From a virus, in IMG/VR virus record IMGVR_UViG_3300045921_000069, positions 1-29,103 of that record: a stretch of DNA of 29,103 bases; one strand, written 5' to 3'. Both the position numbers and the translations under genes were made by a program. The notes beneath the pieces are model-generated. The model saw nothing but the letters and a program-made list of their open reading frames with translations. It was not told where the DNA came from and made no database searches. Positions 21,525-28,157 of the stretch are shown here, in pieces; position 1 is the first letter of the stretch; each line of letters starts with the position of its first letter.

Positions 21525-22982
21525 TTATGAAACTCTTGGTTGTGGCATTTTCCTTGCCTGCCAAGCTATAGCCCTTGCAAATACTCTGTCATCATGTTTG
21601 CCCTGTGGGTGGGTTGCTCTGTTTGTTGAGTCCCAGAAAATATCTAAAGCTTCGTTTTTGGCTTCGTTGTAAGTTTCAATTAAATCACCTTTGCGGTAAG
21701 CTTCTTCCAGTTCAGTAATCATGATTGGTCTTGATGCCCCTGTGGTATTCCAAACTTGGAATGGACAGCCAAGTGACTTCAGCTTCATGACATGGGCAGA
21801 ACCAATCCCTTGTTTTTCCACAAGTAGCCTAATGTTCAGCGCCTTCACAAGCTTTGCCACCTTCGCATCAAAGACTTCAATTGGGTCAGTGCTTGTAATC
21901 TCATAACAAGCCACTCCCTTCTGACTACTGAAATCAATCACAGCAAAACAATGATTGTCACCACCCTGATTTCCTTCAGCACCATCTAGCCCTGCAAACA
22001 GCTTGCCCTTCTTCAAAGTCTGCACCAATTCAATGCTGGCATCATCCTTAGCATCAAGTAAAGCATCTAAGTCTAATTTCAATTCTGGCTTCAGTGTGAT
22101 TTCTCTGAACACTGGTCTGCCTGATTGTAAGAAGCATGACACATCATCTTCTGGATATTCTTGGAAAAACAGCATTCCTTTGTCCCAAATCTTGTATCTT
22201 CGCCATTTGAATTGCCCAATAGACAAATCTATGTTCCATTCCGCCTTTACTCTTTTTGCTAAATCTAATTCTTCATCATTCAGTTCAAATTCCGAATCTG
22301 GCACAGAAAACATTTCCTGAACCATGTCTGACATCCCAGCTTTTTCTTCGGCACTTAACGCATCCACGCTGTATTCAGAATCAATAAACCAAGGAATGAA
22401 GATTGGTGTGTAGGGTGATTGACCACGCTTGGCTTTTTCCCATAAATCATAAAAATAATTGCCACGACCATTTGGTGTTGATTCAATGTTGATTTCACCA
22501 TGTTCAGTGGCTTCACTAACACCAGCAAGTAGGGTTTCTAAATCTGGATAGAAAGCGGCTTCAGACAAGTGGCTTCTGTGAAGCTGGTCACCACGACCGA
22601 AAGCTTTTGAACCAGCAGTTCCAATGTAATAACTGGAATTGGTTTTTGGAAATAAGATTTCATTCGCATTATCAATTGAAACTTCAATCCTATAATCTGA
22701 CTTATCAATAAAAAACTTCACCGCCCTAAACAATCTTCGTGTTGCTTCTTTTTCATGTGAAATCACAACCGCATTGGTTGGCTTCACCAAGCAATCCACT
22801 AACTGGTCAGCGTTGATGATTTTAGTTATCCCCTTCTGTCTTGCTTTCAGAATTATGTTCTTCATTCTTTTGTGCTTCATCCAAAACTTCTGGGCTGTGT
22901 TCGGAATGAATGGCACTGTCTGTCTTTGTTTGTTCTGAATCTTGAACAGGGTTTGAATCAATTTCTTGTTGGTTATTTCCAT
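21525..22982 (-). CDS. Terminase large subunit
   Basis: The 485-residue protein has FIPNTAQKFW (adenine motif), KARQKGIT as a Walker A-like P-loop (46-53), SEAAFY at the Walker B position (140-145), ESTPNG as coupling motif (167-172), and an RNase H-like nuclease with GLDGAEG (D333), LLVEKQGIG (E389) and HDDRVFARAIA (D464/465). It cuts and translocates DNA into the prohead. Its first 54 codons overlap the TerS gene in another frame; the NTAQ motif inside the overlap supports this long start. Confidence 0.92.
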   Translation of the reverse strand: MEITNKKLIQTLFKIQNKQRQTVPFIPNTAQKFWMKHKRMKNIILKARQKGITKIINADQLVDCLVKPTNAVVISHEKEATRRLFRAVKFFIDKSDYRIEVSIDNANEILFPKTNSSYYIGTAGSKAFGRGDQLHRSHLSEAAFYPDLETLLAGVSEATEHGEINIESTPNGRGNYFYDLWEKAKRGQSPYTPIFIPWFIDSEYSVDALSAEEKAGMSDMVQEMFSVPDSEFELNDEELDLAKRVKAEWNIDLSIGQFKWRRYKIWDKGMLFFQEYPEDDVSCFLQSGRPVFREITLKPELKLDLDALLDAKDDASIELVQTLKKGKLFAGLDGAEGNQGGDNHCFAVIDFSSQKGVACYEITSTDPIEVFDAKVAKLVKALNIRLLVEKQGIGSAHVMKLKSLGCPFQVWNTTGASRPIMITELEEAYRKGDLIETYNEAKNEALDIFWDSTNRATHPQGKHDDRVFARAIAWQARKMPQPRVS

Positions 22983-23445
22983 TTGTTTCTGTTTCTAATC
23001 CTTCTTCTTCATCATCTTCTTCATCATCAGGCAAAGATTTCAATTCAGCCAGTAAATCTTCAACAGTCTTATACTGGCTGACTTCCACTTTTGGTCTAAA
23101 CTCTGGGTCTTTGCACTTCAAATAATAAATAATACCAGCAATGTTACCTTTATGGATTTGTTCGGTTAGTTTGTCACGAACAAACTGCAACTGTGTGTTC
23201 AGGATTTCATCTACTTTGGCTTTGAACTCTGGGTCATTCTCACACCATCTGTAATAAGTCTGATGACTAATGCCAGCATATTCACATGATGCTAAAATCA
23301 TCCCCGCTGACTGTTTTAGGGCATGCAAAAAGTTTTCCTGTGATTTGATTGTGCGTTCTTGCTTCTGGCGTTGCTGTTTCTGTTCTTCCGTAACCACAGC
23401 CAATTCTGTCTTTTTTGATTCACTTTGTTCACTTTTTGTGTTCAT
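22822..23445 (-). CDS. Terminase small subunit
   Basis: From the ATG at 23445 the product is 207 residues. A helix-turn-helix region (ILASCEYAGISHQTYYRWCENDPEFKAKVDEI) is followed by an oligomerisation part (FVRDKLTEQIHKGNIAGIIYYLKCKDPEFRPK), which matches small terminases that recognise phage DNA. The last 70 residues are highly acidic and low in complexity, and are the part that overlaps TerL. The frame opens at a TTG 54 nt upstream, but a TATAAT box lies between, so the ATG is preferred. Confidence 0.85.
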   Translation of the reverse strand: MNTKSEQSESKKTELAVVTEEQKQQRQKQERTIKSQENFLHALKQSAGMILASCEYAGISHQTYYRWCENDPEFKAKVDEILNTQLQFVRDKLTEQIHKGNIAGIIYYLKCKDPEFRPKVEVSQYKTVEDLLAELKSLPDDEEDDEEEGLETETNGNNQQEIDSNPVQDSEQTKTDSAIHSEHSPEVLDEAQKNEEHNSESKTEGDN

Positions 23446-23454
23446 AATAACTAA

Positions 23455-23483
23455 ATTATAGCTTGTTTTGTCATTGTGAACAA
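23455..23483 (-). promoter_or_regulatory. Promoter for the packaging and head cassette
   Basis: The minus strand has a perfect TATAAT (23460-23455) and TTGTTC (23483-23478) with 17 bp between. The start site would fall near 23448, about 3 nt before the TerS ATG, so the message may be leaderless. The spacer contains TGACAAAAC, a 9-mer that also recurs around the replication leader. Confidence 0.55.
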
Positions 23484-23495
23484 TAGATAAAGCAA

Positions 23496-23660
23496 TCAAT
23501 CAATAAGTTTATAATGCTTTTCAAATTCAACCCTTTCACCCTTGCGTGGGTTCAGTGGTCTGGTAAATCGCATGGTATTGCCTTCAACGATAACCCTTCT
23601 TTGCTCTGTTCGCTTCAGCTTATTACCTTTGAAAAACTTGACTTCAATTATTTTTATCAT
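23496..23660 (-). CDS. 54-aa basic hypothetical protein
   Basis: The hand translation begins MIKIIEVKFFKGNKLKRTEQ and ends EKHYKLID, 54 residues. It alternates hydrophobic and charged residues like a small beta-barrel (VIVEGNTMRF, GERVEFEKHYKLI) and is rich in Lys and Arg. It begins 9 nt after the ParB-like gene ends and stops before the TerS promoter. No clear ribosome binding site is present, so coupling to the upstream gene would be needed. Confidence 0.6.
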   Translation of the reverse strand: MIKIIEVKFFKGNKLKRTEQRRVIVEGNTMRFTRPLNPRKGERVEFEKHYKLID

Positions 23661-23669
23661 GGCAGTGTT

Positions 23670-24176
23670 TTATTCAGCCAATTGGCTTGGAGTAAAAACT
23701 TCATGGCAGTTCGGGCATTCAACTAACTGTTTGGCTTTCGCCTTCGGTTTTTCATTACCCAATGGTATGGCTGGTGGTGTTATAAGTTTATCTAAAAAGT
23801 TTGCACTAAAGCCAGCATCCTTTATGAATTCTAACCCAAAGTTGTTTGCCAGAAAATCAATGTTCCAGCTTCCACTAATCAAATTAGACTTGATGTTGTA
23901 TTTCTTGAATTCATCTTCAGTAAGTTTGCGGTTTGGCACTCTTACATCAATGATTTCTTCACCCCTGCCCTCTAGTAATAAAATCATAACACGCTGATGT
24001 CCAGCAATGATGGTGTTATCTTTATCAATCGCTGGGATTTCAACCAAATCAAATTCAGCTAAAGATTCTTTTAATGCCTCAACATCTTTCGGTGACATAG
24101 TTCTTGGGTTGAATTCATAGGGTATCAGCTCCTTAACCTTTCTGGTTTCAGTTTTCCAATGAAGTTTTTGTTTCAT
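23670..24176 (-). CDS. ParB-like nuclease-domain protein with CxxC tail
   Basis: The 168-residue protein has VKELIPYEFNPRTMS (N23-P24-R25), ALKESLAEFDLVEIPAID and IIAGHQRVMILL (GHQR at 59-62), the ParB/Srx core. After KYNIKSNLISGSWNIDFLA, typical of phage ParB-methylase proteins, it ends in ECPNCHEVF (C154, C157), a half zinc ribbon. In many phages this domain is fused to a DNA methylase; here none follows. It overlaps the preceding gene by 4 nt (ATGA). A regulatory or CTP/DNA-binding role near terminase is likely. Confidence 0.8.
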   Translation of the reverse strand: MKQKLHWKTETRKVKELIPYEFNPRTMSPKDVEALKESLAEFDLVEIPAIDKDNTIIAGHQRVMILLLEGRGEEIIDVRVPNRKLTEDEFKKYNIKSNLISGSWNIDFLANNFGLEFIKDAGFSANFLDKLITPPAIPLGNEKPKAKAKQLVECPNCHEVFTPSQLAE

Positions 24177-24442
24177 TTCTTTTTTCTTCTTTTAGTTTTA
24201 GTTAATGGTAATGGGTCATGGTTTAATCGCACTATAATGGCAATCATTTCTTCTTCGGTGATTGGCTTCTTCATTTCAATCTTTATGTGTTCAAAAAGCT
24301 TGCTTAAAAGTAGCATCACAGGTTCAACGTCCCAGCCATAATCGCTTTGCATTGTTTTAATAAAAGCCCTTGTGAAATAGGTCATCAATTCAAGCTCTTC
24401 TACTGTGATATTTACATGTCGGATGTTTTTTATATTTCCCAT
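24173..24442 (-). CDS. Hypothetical helical protein (89 aa)
   Basis: The frame is open back to 24574, but that would overlap the glycosyltransferase gene by 128 nt; the ATG at 24442, five nt after that gene's stop with TTAAGG just upstream, is the better start. The product begins MGNIKNIRHVNITVEELELM and is mainly helical with a very basic end (KTKRRKKK). Family not recognised. Confidence 0.6.
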   Translation of the reverse strand: MGNIKNIRHVNITVEELELMTYFTRAFIKTMQSDYGWDVEPVMLLLSKLFEHIKIEMKKPITEEEMIAIIVRLNHDPLPLTKTKRRKKK

Positions 24443-24446
24443 AACC

Positions 24447-25346
24447 TTAAGCTTGTCGCCACTTACTGTTAAACTTTGGGTTGCCACAAATAGCTTCAGC
24501 AATTCTATCTGGGATGATTGTGCCCATGTGAATTGTTGTCCCATTGTAATTGAAGTCCACTGTTGCATAGACACGCATCACATTTTTTCTTGGTTTACTT
24601 GTTAATCCCCTGCCTTCATCATTTTCAAATTTAGACACTAATGGAAATGTGAGTTTGAACCATTTTTGCACCTCTTCATAACCAACAACCAAGTCTGACA
24701 TTGAAATTAGATTTGCCCTTCGTGCTTTTTGAAAAACAAACTCACTTAACTTATTTGCCTTAAAGTCCATGGTTTCTTTTCCGCCAATGTTCCATAGATT
24801 TCCATAAAGCGTGCGAAGCAGGAATGGTTTTTTTGATGCAAGACCAACATTGATTGACTTCAGTGTTTTAACTTTATCAAGAATGATTGGGTAATGGATT
24901 GAATAATCAATAGGGTTTTCAATACCTTGTTCATACAAAATGACTTTTGTGTTGACCATGTTTTCAAAATAATAACCATTTTTGCTTGGATGCTTCTGTA
25001 GGTTATAATCAAGTGTGCCCTTATGGAACACCTCAATTTCTTCTGTTGGTTCAGCAAAAATAAAGTCATCGTTCATCAGAATGAATGGGTCAGAAATTTC
25101 TTCTGTCTGACACGCCACCTGAATCTTGTGAATACCATTAGCACTTTTGTTTATGTATGGGTCAATGGCTGGGATGTGTGTGATGTGTTGGGTGTTGAAC
25201 CAATCTAAGTTTTCACCAACAACATACACATGACCATGATTAGGAAAAAACTTCTGCACAGACCGCAATGAATAGCGAATCTCGTTGTCATTCCAAATGC
25301 TTCCAGTTCCCAAAATGTAAACTATGTCTAATTTTTTATATTCCAT
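24447..25346 (-). CDS. Stealth-type glycosyltransferase with extra C-terminal domain
   Basis: The 299-residue protein matches Stealth/capsule phosphotransferase-like regions: CR1 LDIVYILGTGSIWNDNEIRYSLRSVQKFFP..VYVVGE (6-44), then CR2 DPFILMNDDFIF (86-97), and NIGGKETMDFKANKL later. These proteins transfer sugar-1-phosphate or sugars to surface glycans. Residues about 245-299 (KPRKNVMRVYATVDFNYNG..IHMGTIIPDRIAEAI) look like an added small beta domain seen in other phage proteins. It overlaps the upstream gene by 19 nt and lies just before the packaging cassette, so it could modify host glycans, virion or DNA. Confidence 0.75.
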   Translation of the reverse strand: MEYKKLDIVYILGTGSIWNDNEIRYSLRSVQKFFPNHGHVYVVGENLDWFNTQHITHIPAIDPYINKSANGIHKIQVACQTEEISDPFILMNDDFIFAEPTEEIEVFHKGTLDYNLQKHPSKNGYYFENMVNTKVILYEQGIENPIDYSIHYPIILDKVKTLKSINVGLASKKPFLLRTLYGNLWNIGGKETMDFKANKLSEFVFQKARRANLISMSDLVVGYEEVQKWFKLTFPLVSKFENDEGRGLTSKPRKNVMRVYATVDFNYNGTTIHMGTIIPDRIAEAICGNPKFNSKWRQA

Positions 25347-25612
25347 TTTGCTTTGAATCTCTTAATCCAAGACTTGATAAATTTTGGCTTAGCTATTTGG
25401 ATGACTTCATATTGCCTTTCATAAGCTGGGTCAATTAAGCGATTGATGGTCTTGCCATTTTCTTGTGTAGTTCCCATGTTGATGCTTCTCGCTTTAATGA
25501 ATAACACCCTGTCATCTTCATCAAGCAGTAATGCACCATCACGTAAATTTTTGAACACCACGATTTTAGTGCTTATGGTGTCAGTTGTGCTTTGTGGTTT
25601 TGCTTTTTGCAT
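25328..25612 (-). CDS. Hypothetical protein (94 aa)
   Basis: The frame is open to 25723, but the upstream part is the other reading of the preceding gene, so I take the ATG at 25612. The product begins MQKAKPQSTTDTISTKIVVF and contains NLRDGALLLDEDDRVLFIKA, then a basic C-terminus (KFIKSWIKRFKAKWNIKN). A small beta domain plus a basic helix is likely. Family not recognised. It overlaps the genes on both sides. Confidence 0.58.
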   Translation of the reverse strand: MQKAKPQSTTDTISTKIVVFKNLRDGALLLDEDDRVLFIKARSINMGTTQENGKTINRLIDPAYERQYEVIQIAKPKFIKSWIKRFKAKWNIKN

Positions 25613-25883
25613 TGGTTTTTTTCTTAATAACTTTTTTGTGAACTTTGATGTTAGCTTCAATCGTTGCTTTGCCATCCAAAAAAATTGGATAAATCGCCTT
25701 ATCCATTTTAGCTGTAATCGCAATCTGTCCTGTCACTGGGTCAAAATATGCATCAAGTAATTTTCCAACTGGCTTCATTTTATCAATCGGTGACATGCGA
25801 ATCATTTTGTCTTTTGGTGCTTGTTTCATAAATGTTTTGTCTTGTGTGCAAGATGTTATCCCCAAATTCTTGAATAACCACAT
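25581..25883 (-). CDS. Hypothetical protein (100 aa)
   Basis: The product contains GKLLDAYFDPVTGQIAITAKMDKAIYPIFLDGKATIEANIKV, a beta-rich centre, and a very basic tail (KKVIKKKTNAKSKTTK). The first ATG lies about 9 nt after the start site predicted from the promoter at 25899; a second Met at residue 19 is an alternative. Neither has a strong ribosome binding site. Function unknown. Confidence 0.55.
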   Translation of the reverse strand: MWLFKNLGITSCTQDKTFMKQAPKDKMIRMSPIDKMKPVGKLLDAYFDPVTGQIAITAKMDKAIYPIFLDGKATIEANIKVHKKVIKKKTNAKSKTTKHN

Positions 25884-25898
25884 CCTGCACTTATTTTA

Positions 25899-25907
25899 AT
25901 TATACCA
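25899..25907 (-). promoter_or_regulatory. Extended -10 promoter (TGGTATAAT)
   Basis: The minus strand has TG-G-TATAAT followed by TAAAAT, in the 44-bp gap between the DUF1064 nuclease gene and the next gene. No -35 match is seen. The start site would be near 25892. Confidence 0.5.
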
Positions 25908-25927
25908 CTTTATAAATTTTTATGGCA

Positions 25928-26344
25928 TTATTTCATGACTGTATAAAAAATCTTGTCTTGATGGGTTCTAAGCCAAGTTGCTTCAAGCAGTGTTCTTTTC
26001 AGTTTCCAGTCTTTGGTCATTGTTATAAATGATTTTATTTCAACCAATTCAAGTGTCTTGTCATTGTGAACAATCATAAAGTCAACATAATACTTACAAA
26101 TGTGAAAGAAATTTTGGTCTTTGACTTTCGGCAATAGTGGGTTGGTTGACCTTGCAATAAGTAATCCCTTCATGGTTACATCAAATGAAATAACAACTTG
26201 CTTATACCATGCCTTTATGTCTTTGGCTAGTAACCTGTAATCCAATTCTTTGGCATAACCAGCTTCTTTTTTTGACATGTAAGTATAGCCGTTGTAAGTC
26301 TGTCTGATGTTGCTATATTTATTTTGTTTTCTAACTTGCCACAT
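25928..26344 (-). CDS. DUF1064-type PD-(D/E)XK nuclease
   Basis: The 138-residue protein shows KYSNIRQTYNGYTYMSKKEAGYAKELD (E27), WYKQVVISFDV, KYYVDFMIVHND (D88) and LELVEIKSF (E102, K104), the exact order of the phage DUF1064 family, proposed Holliday-junction or endonuclease proteins. The ITMTKDWKLKRTLLEA segment corresponds to the usual T.....K.K...A part. It should process recombination or replication intermediates. It follows a small ORF by 9 nt in the replication operon. Confidence 0.85.
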   Translation of the reverse strand: MWQVRKQNKYSNIRQTYNGYTYMSKKEAGYAKELDYRLLAKDIKAWYKQVVISFDVTMKGLLIARSTNPLLPKVKDQNFFHICKYYVDFMIVHNDKTLELVEIKSFITMTKDWKLKRTLLEATWLRTHQDKIFYTVMK

Positions 26345-26353
26345 TGTATTGTC

Positions 26354-26527
26354 TTAATCCTTCATGAACCACCTGAATTCAACATAGCCCAACTTAATTA
26401 CGTGATAAATATAAAATGATTTCTTACCAATCCTAACTGGCTTGCTTGGATAATGATGATAATTTAACAAGCTAAATTCATCAGTCAGTATAATTTGCAA
26501 CCTTGTGATTGGTGAAAAGATTTTCAT
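26354..26527 (-). CDS. 57-aa hypothetical protein
   Basis: The hand-translated product begins MKIFSPITRLQIILTDEFSL and ends FRWFMKD, 57 residues, rich in Tyr, His, Lys and aliphatic residues. Its ATG overlaps the stop of the upstream gene (ATGA), which supports real translation. It fills a gap of about 180 nt between genes. Function unknown. Confidence 0.65.
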   Translation of the reverse strand: MKIFSPITRLQIILTDEFSLLNYHHYPSKPVRIGKKSFYIYHVIKLGYVEFRWFMKD

Positions 26528-26805
26528 AACAATGGTGATTGGTTAATGTTTGGCAGTGGTGGTTTTATGATTGACACCCGACTGTCTGCGTCAACCTTTC
26601 CTTTCCATTTCATGAATAATCCAGTAATCCATGTGCCAACACCAGCTTCAAGTGCTGGCTTCCACCATTGGTAGTTTCGGTAAGCCTTCACAATGTCAGT
26701 CATTGCATGGCTTCCATCTTCAAGTCTTAGATGCACCCTGTAATAAATTTGGTCTTGGTTTCGTGACATCTTTCCTTCTTGAATTTTTGTTATCATTGCT
26801 TTCAT
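26524..26805 (-). CDS. Hypothetical protein (93 aa)
   Basis: The product contains KIQEGKMSRNQDQIYYRVHLRLEDGSHAMTDIV, YRNYQWWKPALEAGVGTWITGLFMKWKGKVDADSRVSII. The strand pattern and Trp-rich centre, with a G-W-K-GKVDADS turn, suggest a small OB-like or beta-barrel protein, possibly nucleic-acid binding. It lies in the replication operon and overlaps the next ORF by 4 nt. Family not recognised. Confidence 0.65.
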   Translation of the reverse strand: MKAMITKIQEGKMSRNQDQIYYRVHLRLEDGSHAMTDIVKAYRNYQWWKPALEAGVGTWITGLFMKWKGKVDADSRVSIIKPPLPNINQSPLL

Positions 26806-26824
26806 GTTTTTGTGATTAGTTTAT

Positions 26825-27205
26825 TTAATTTTTACGAAATCCTTTTATATGTTCTTGGAAAAACTTATAGCCCCTGCTGTTTTTCTTGTCAGGATTTTTT
26901 TCATAGTATTCTGACATGCGTTCAGCCATGCCTTTACCATTTCTGGTGTCTGGGTAATCAACATTGCTGGGCGGTTGACCATAATTCTGTGGCATGCGAT
27001 TTGGGTATGTTTCATAATACTTCGCAATTGTTAGCACTTCAGCGATTGAACTGCCTTTTATTTTTTCGCCATTGTCTAGTTCCATCAAATCATCAAGACC
27101 AACATCAGCTAGTCTGTCGTTCTGCTCGCTGGTAATAAAATGGGCTGAACCGCTATGTGTGACAATGACATGGGTTTTAACTGCTGTGCTAAGTGATTGA
27201 TTCAT
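26825..27205 (-). CDS. Hypothetical protein (126 aa)
   Basis: The product has a beta-rich start (THVIVTHSGSAHFITSEQNDRL), a KGSSIAEVLTIAKYYETYP helix that includes a G-SSI-EV pattern, then a Pro/Asn-rich segment and a charged helical end. Its start overlaps the end of the replication gene by 4 nt, so they are co-translated. Family not recognised. Confidence 0.65.
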   Translation of the reverse strand: MNQSLSTAVKTHVIVTHSGSAHFITSEQNDRLADVGLDDLMELDNGEKIKGSSIAEVLTIAKYYETYPNRMPQNYGQPPSNVDYPDTRNGKGMAERMSEYYEKNPDKKNSRGYKFFQEHIKGFRKN

Positions 27206-27930
27206 AGTTTAATGACCTTTCGTTGCCTTCCACCAGATTGGGTCTGGTTGAATTGCTTAATTTTAGAAAACCATGTGATTAACCTTCGGTTCAGTTCAAA
27301 GACTTTTTCCATCTGCCAGCGTTGCTTCGTGCCAGTGCTGTTTGGTTCTGTCCAGTATAGAATAAATCTTTTAAGCTGGGTTTGGGCAACATCTCTTGGA
27401 ATTCCCTTACTCACTAACCAATCAACTGCCTTGTCTTGGATTTCATTATCTGAAAAAAACCCTTCTGCCCTTTGCTTGGGGTTGGCAACTGCAAGTTGCC
27501 CTATCTCTTTATTTATATTGTTTACATTGTTTACATTGTTGTATGTGGTGTCTGGCTGGTGTCTGGCTGGTGTCTGGCTGGTGTTTTTGGTGGTGGGCTT
27601 TTCCCCCCTATCTTGATATTGGCTATATTTCACAATGGTAATAACACTAAACTTGTTGGTGGTTTTGATGGTGATAATTTGAAGGTTTACAAGAATTTTC
27701 AAATAATCCTTGATGGTGTTGGGATTTAAGCCAGTTGCTCTAGCCAAAGCATATCTACCAGTAATGATTTGCCCCCTTTTCAGGGTTTCTTCTTTCCCAT
27801 TCCACAGAAAAGTTGTGTCCTTGTGTGAAGCAGTTAGTAGTAATTCCATAAATAAATGAACCAACCCAGATCTCTTCCACAATGGGTTTTCTCTTATTTT
27901 TCTGTGCAAGACTATGAATCCGTTGTTCAT
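27202..27930 (-). CDS. Replication initiator / replisome organiser (DnaD- or lambda O-like)
   Basis: The 242-residue protein begins NNGFIVLHRKIRENPLWKRS and continues with RGQIITGRYALARATGLNPNTIKDYLKIL and a wing, an arrangement typical of phage replication initiators. A low-complexity linker follows (NTSQTPARHQPDTTYNNVNN), encoded by tandem DNA repeats. The C-terminus, QLKRFILYWTEPNS...RWQMEKVFELNRRLITWFSK, is a motif found in phage helicase-loader-interacting proteins. It should bind the origin and recruit the host helicase. The structured leader upstream suggests its level is controlled. Confidence 0.8.
   Translation of the reverse strand: MNNGFIVLHRKIRENPLWKRSGLVHLFMELLLTASHKDTTFLWNGKEETLKRGQIITGRYALARATGLNPNTIKDYLKILVNLQIITIKTTNKFSVITIVKYSQYQDRGEKPTTKNTSQTPARHQPDTTYNNVNNVNNINKEIGQLAVANPKQRAEGFFSDNEIQDKAVDWLVSKGIPRDVAQTQLKRFILYWTEPNSTGTKQRWQMEKVFELNRRLITWFSKIKQFNQTQSGGRQRKVIKL
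27484..27584. repeat. Iteron-like tandem repeats inside the replication gene (candidate origin)
   Basis: In order on the plus strand: a perfect inverted repeat GGCAACT-GCA-AGTTGCC (27484-27500); three 9-bp units TTTATATTG, TTTACATTG, TTTACATTG (27512-27538); and three exact 11-bp units TGTCTGGCTGG (27549-27581). They encode the low-complexity linker between the two domains of the initiator. In lambda the origin iterons lie in the same place within gene O. The 11-bp unit is not a multiple of three. Confidence 0.55.
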
Positions 27931-27947
27931 TAGAATGATTTAGTTTG

Positions 27948-28122
27948 GTTTTGTCAATGTTTCATGTGAAAAACAAAATCCTGATTACCAATTCAATTGT
28001 TCAGTGGTGACAAAACCGATGAAGCTATTGTTGGGTAATCAGGACTTTATTTTCCAAATGTCTTTGGACTTTTTCCCTATATGAAATATAAAATAGCTTC
28101 AGTGTTTGTTTTAGTTTTGTCA
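27948..28122. repeat. Three copies of TGACAAAAC upstream of the replication gene
   Basis: TGACAAAAC occurs on the minus strand at 28122-28114 and 27956-27948, and on the plus strand at 28008-28016. A fourth copy lies in the TerS promoter (23473-23465). Two of these copies make up the outer part of the long inverted repeat of the leader. They might bind a shared regulator or the initiator. Confidence 0.4.
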
Positions 28123-28124
28123 CC
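27969..28124 (-). promoter_or_regulatory. Structured leader RNA with crossed stems and a U-tract
   Basis: Arms in transcript order are A (28124-28114 plus 28100-28092), B (28044-28034), A' (28029-28021 plus 28016-28006) and B' (27989-27979). A with A' gives 11 + 9 bp around an asymmetric loop; B with B' gives 11 bp. The order A-B-A'-B' is that of an H-type pseudoknot or of two competing folds. B' is followed by TTTTGTTTTT (27978-27969), so B-B' looks like an intrinsic terminator with a 44-nt loop. A small hairpin (28054-28067) lies between A and B. This covers most of the 227-nt gap, and no gene is visible in it. Confidence 0.6.
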
Positions 28125-28140
28125 CTTAAGTTATAAAACC

Positions 28141-28149
28141 ATTATAACA
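28141..28149 (-). promoter_or_regulatory. Extended -10 promoter for the replication leader (TGTTATAAT)
   Basis: The minus strand has TG-T-TATAAT, a consensus extended -10, just after the stop of the 77-residue gene. No -35 match is seen. The start site would be near 28134, about 10 nt before the first arm of the structured leader. Confidence 0.55.
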
Positions 28150-28157
28150 TGGATTTA

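Noticed and set aside
24443-24574. Longer start for the 24173 gene
   Set aside because: It would overlap the glycosyltransferase gene by 128 nt, and the extra residues are an alternate reading of that gene's C-terminus.
25613-25723. Longer start for the 25328 gene
   Set aside because: The extra residues (KWIRRFIQFFWM and so on) are an alternate reading of the upstream gene.
27922-27957. TTGACA-17-TCTAAT promoter just before the replication gene
   Set aside because: The -10 overlaps the ATG, so the transcript would start inside the gene and miss the conserved GFIVLHRKI N-terminus. It more likely reflects the recurring TGACAAAAC repeat.
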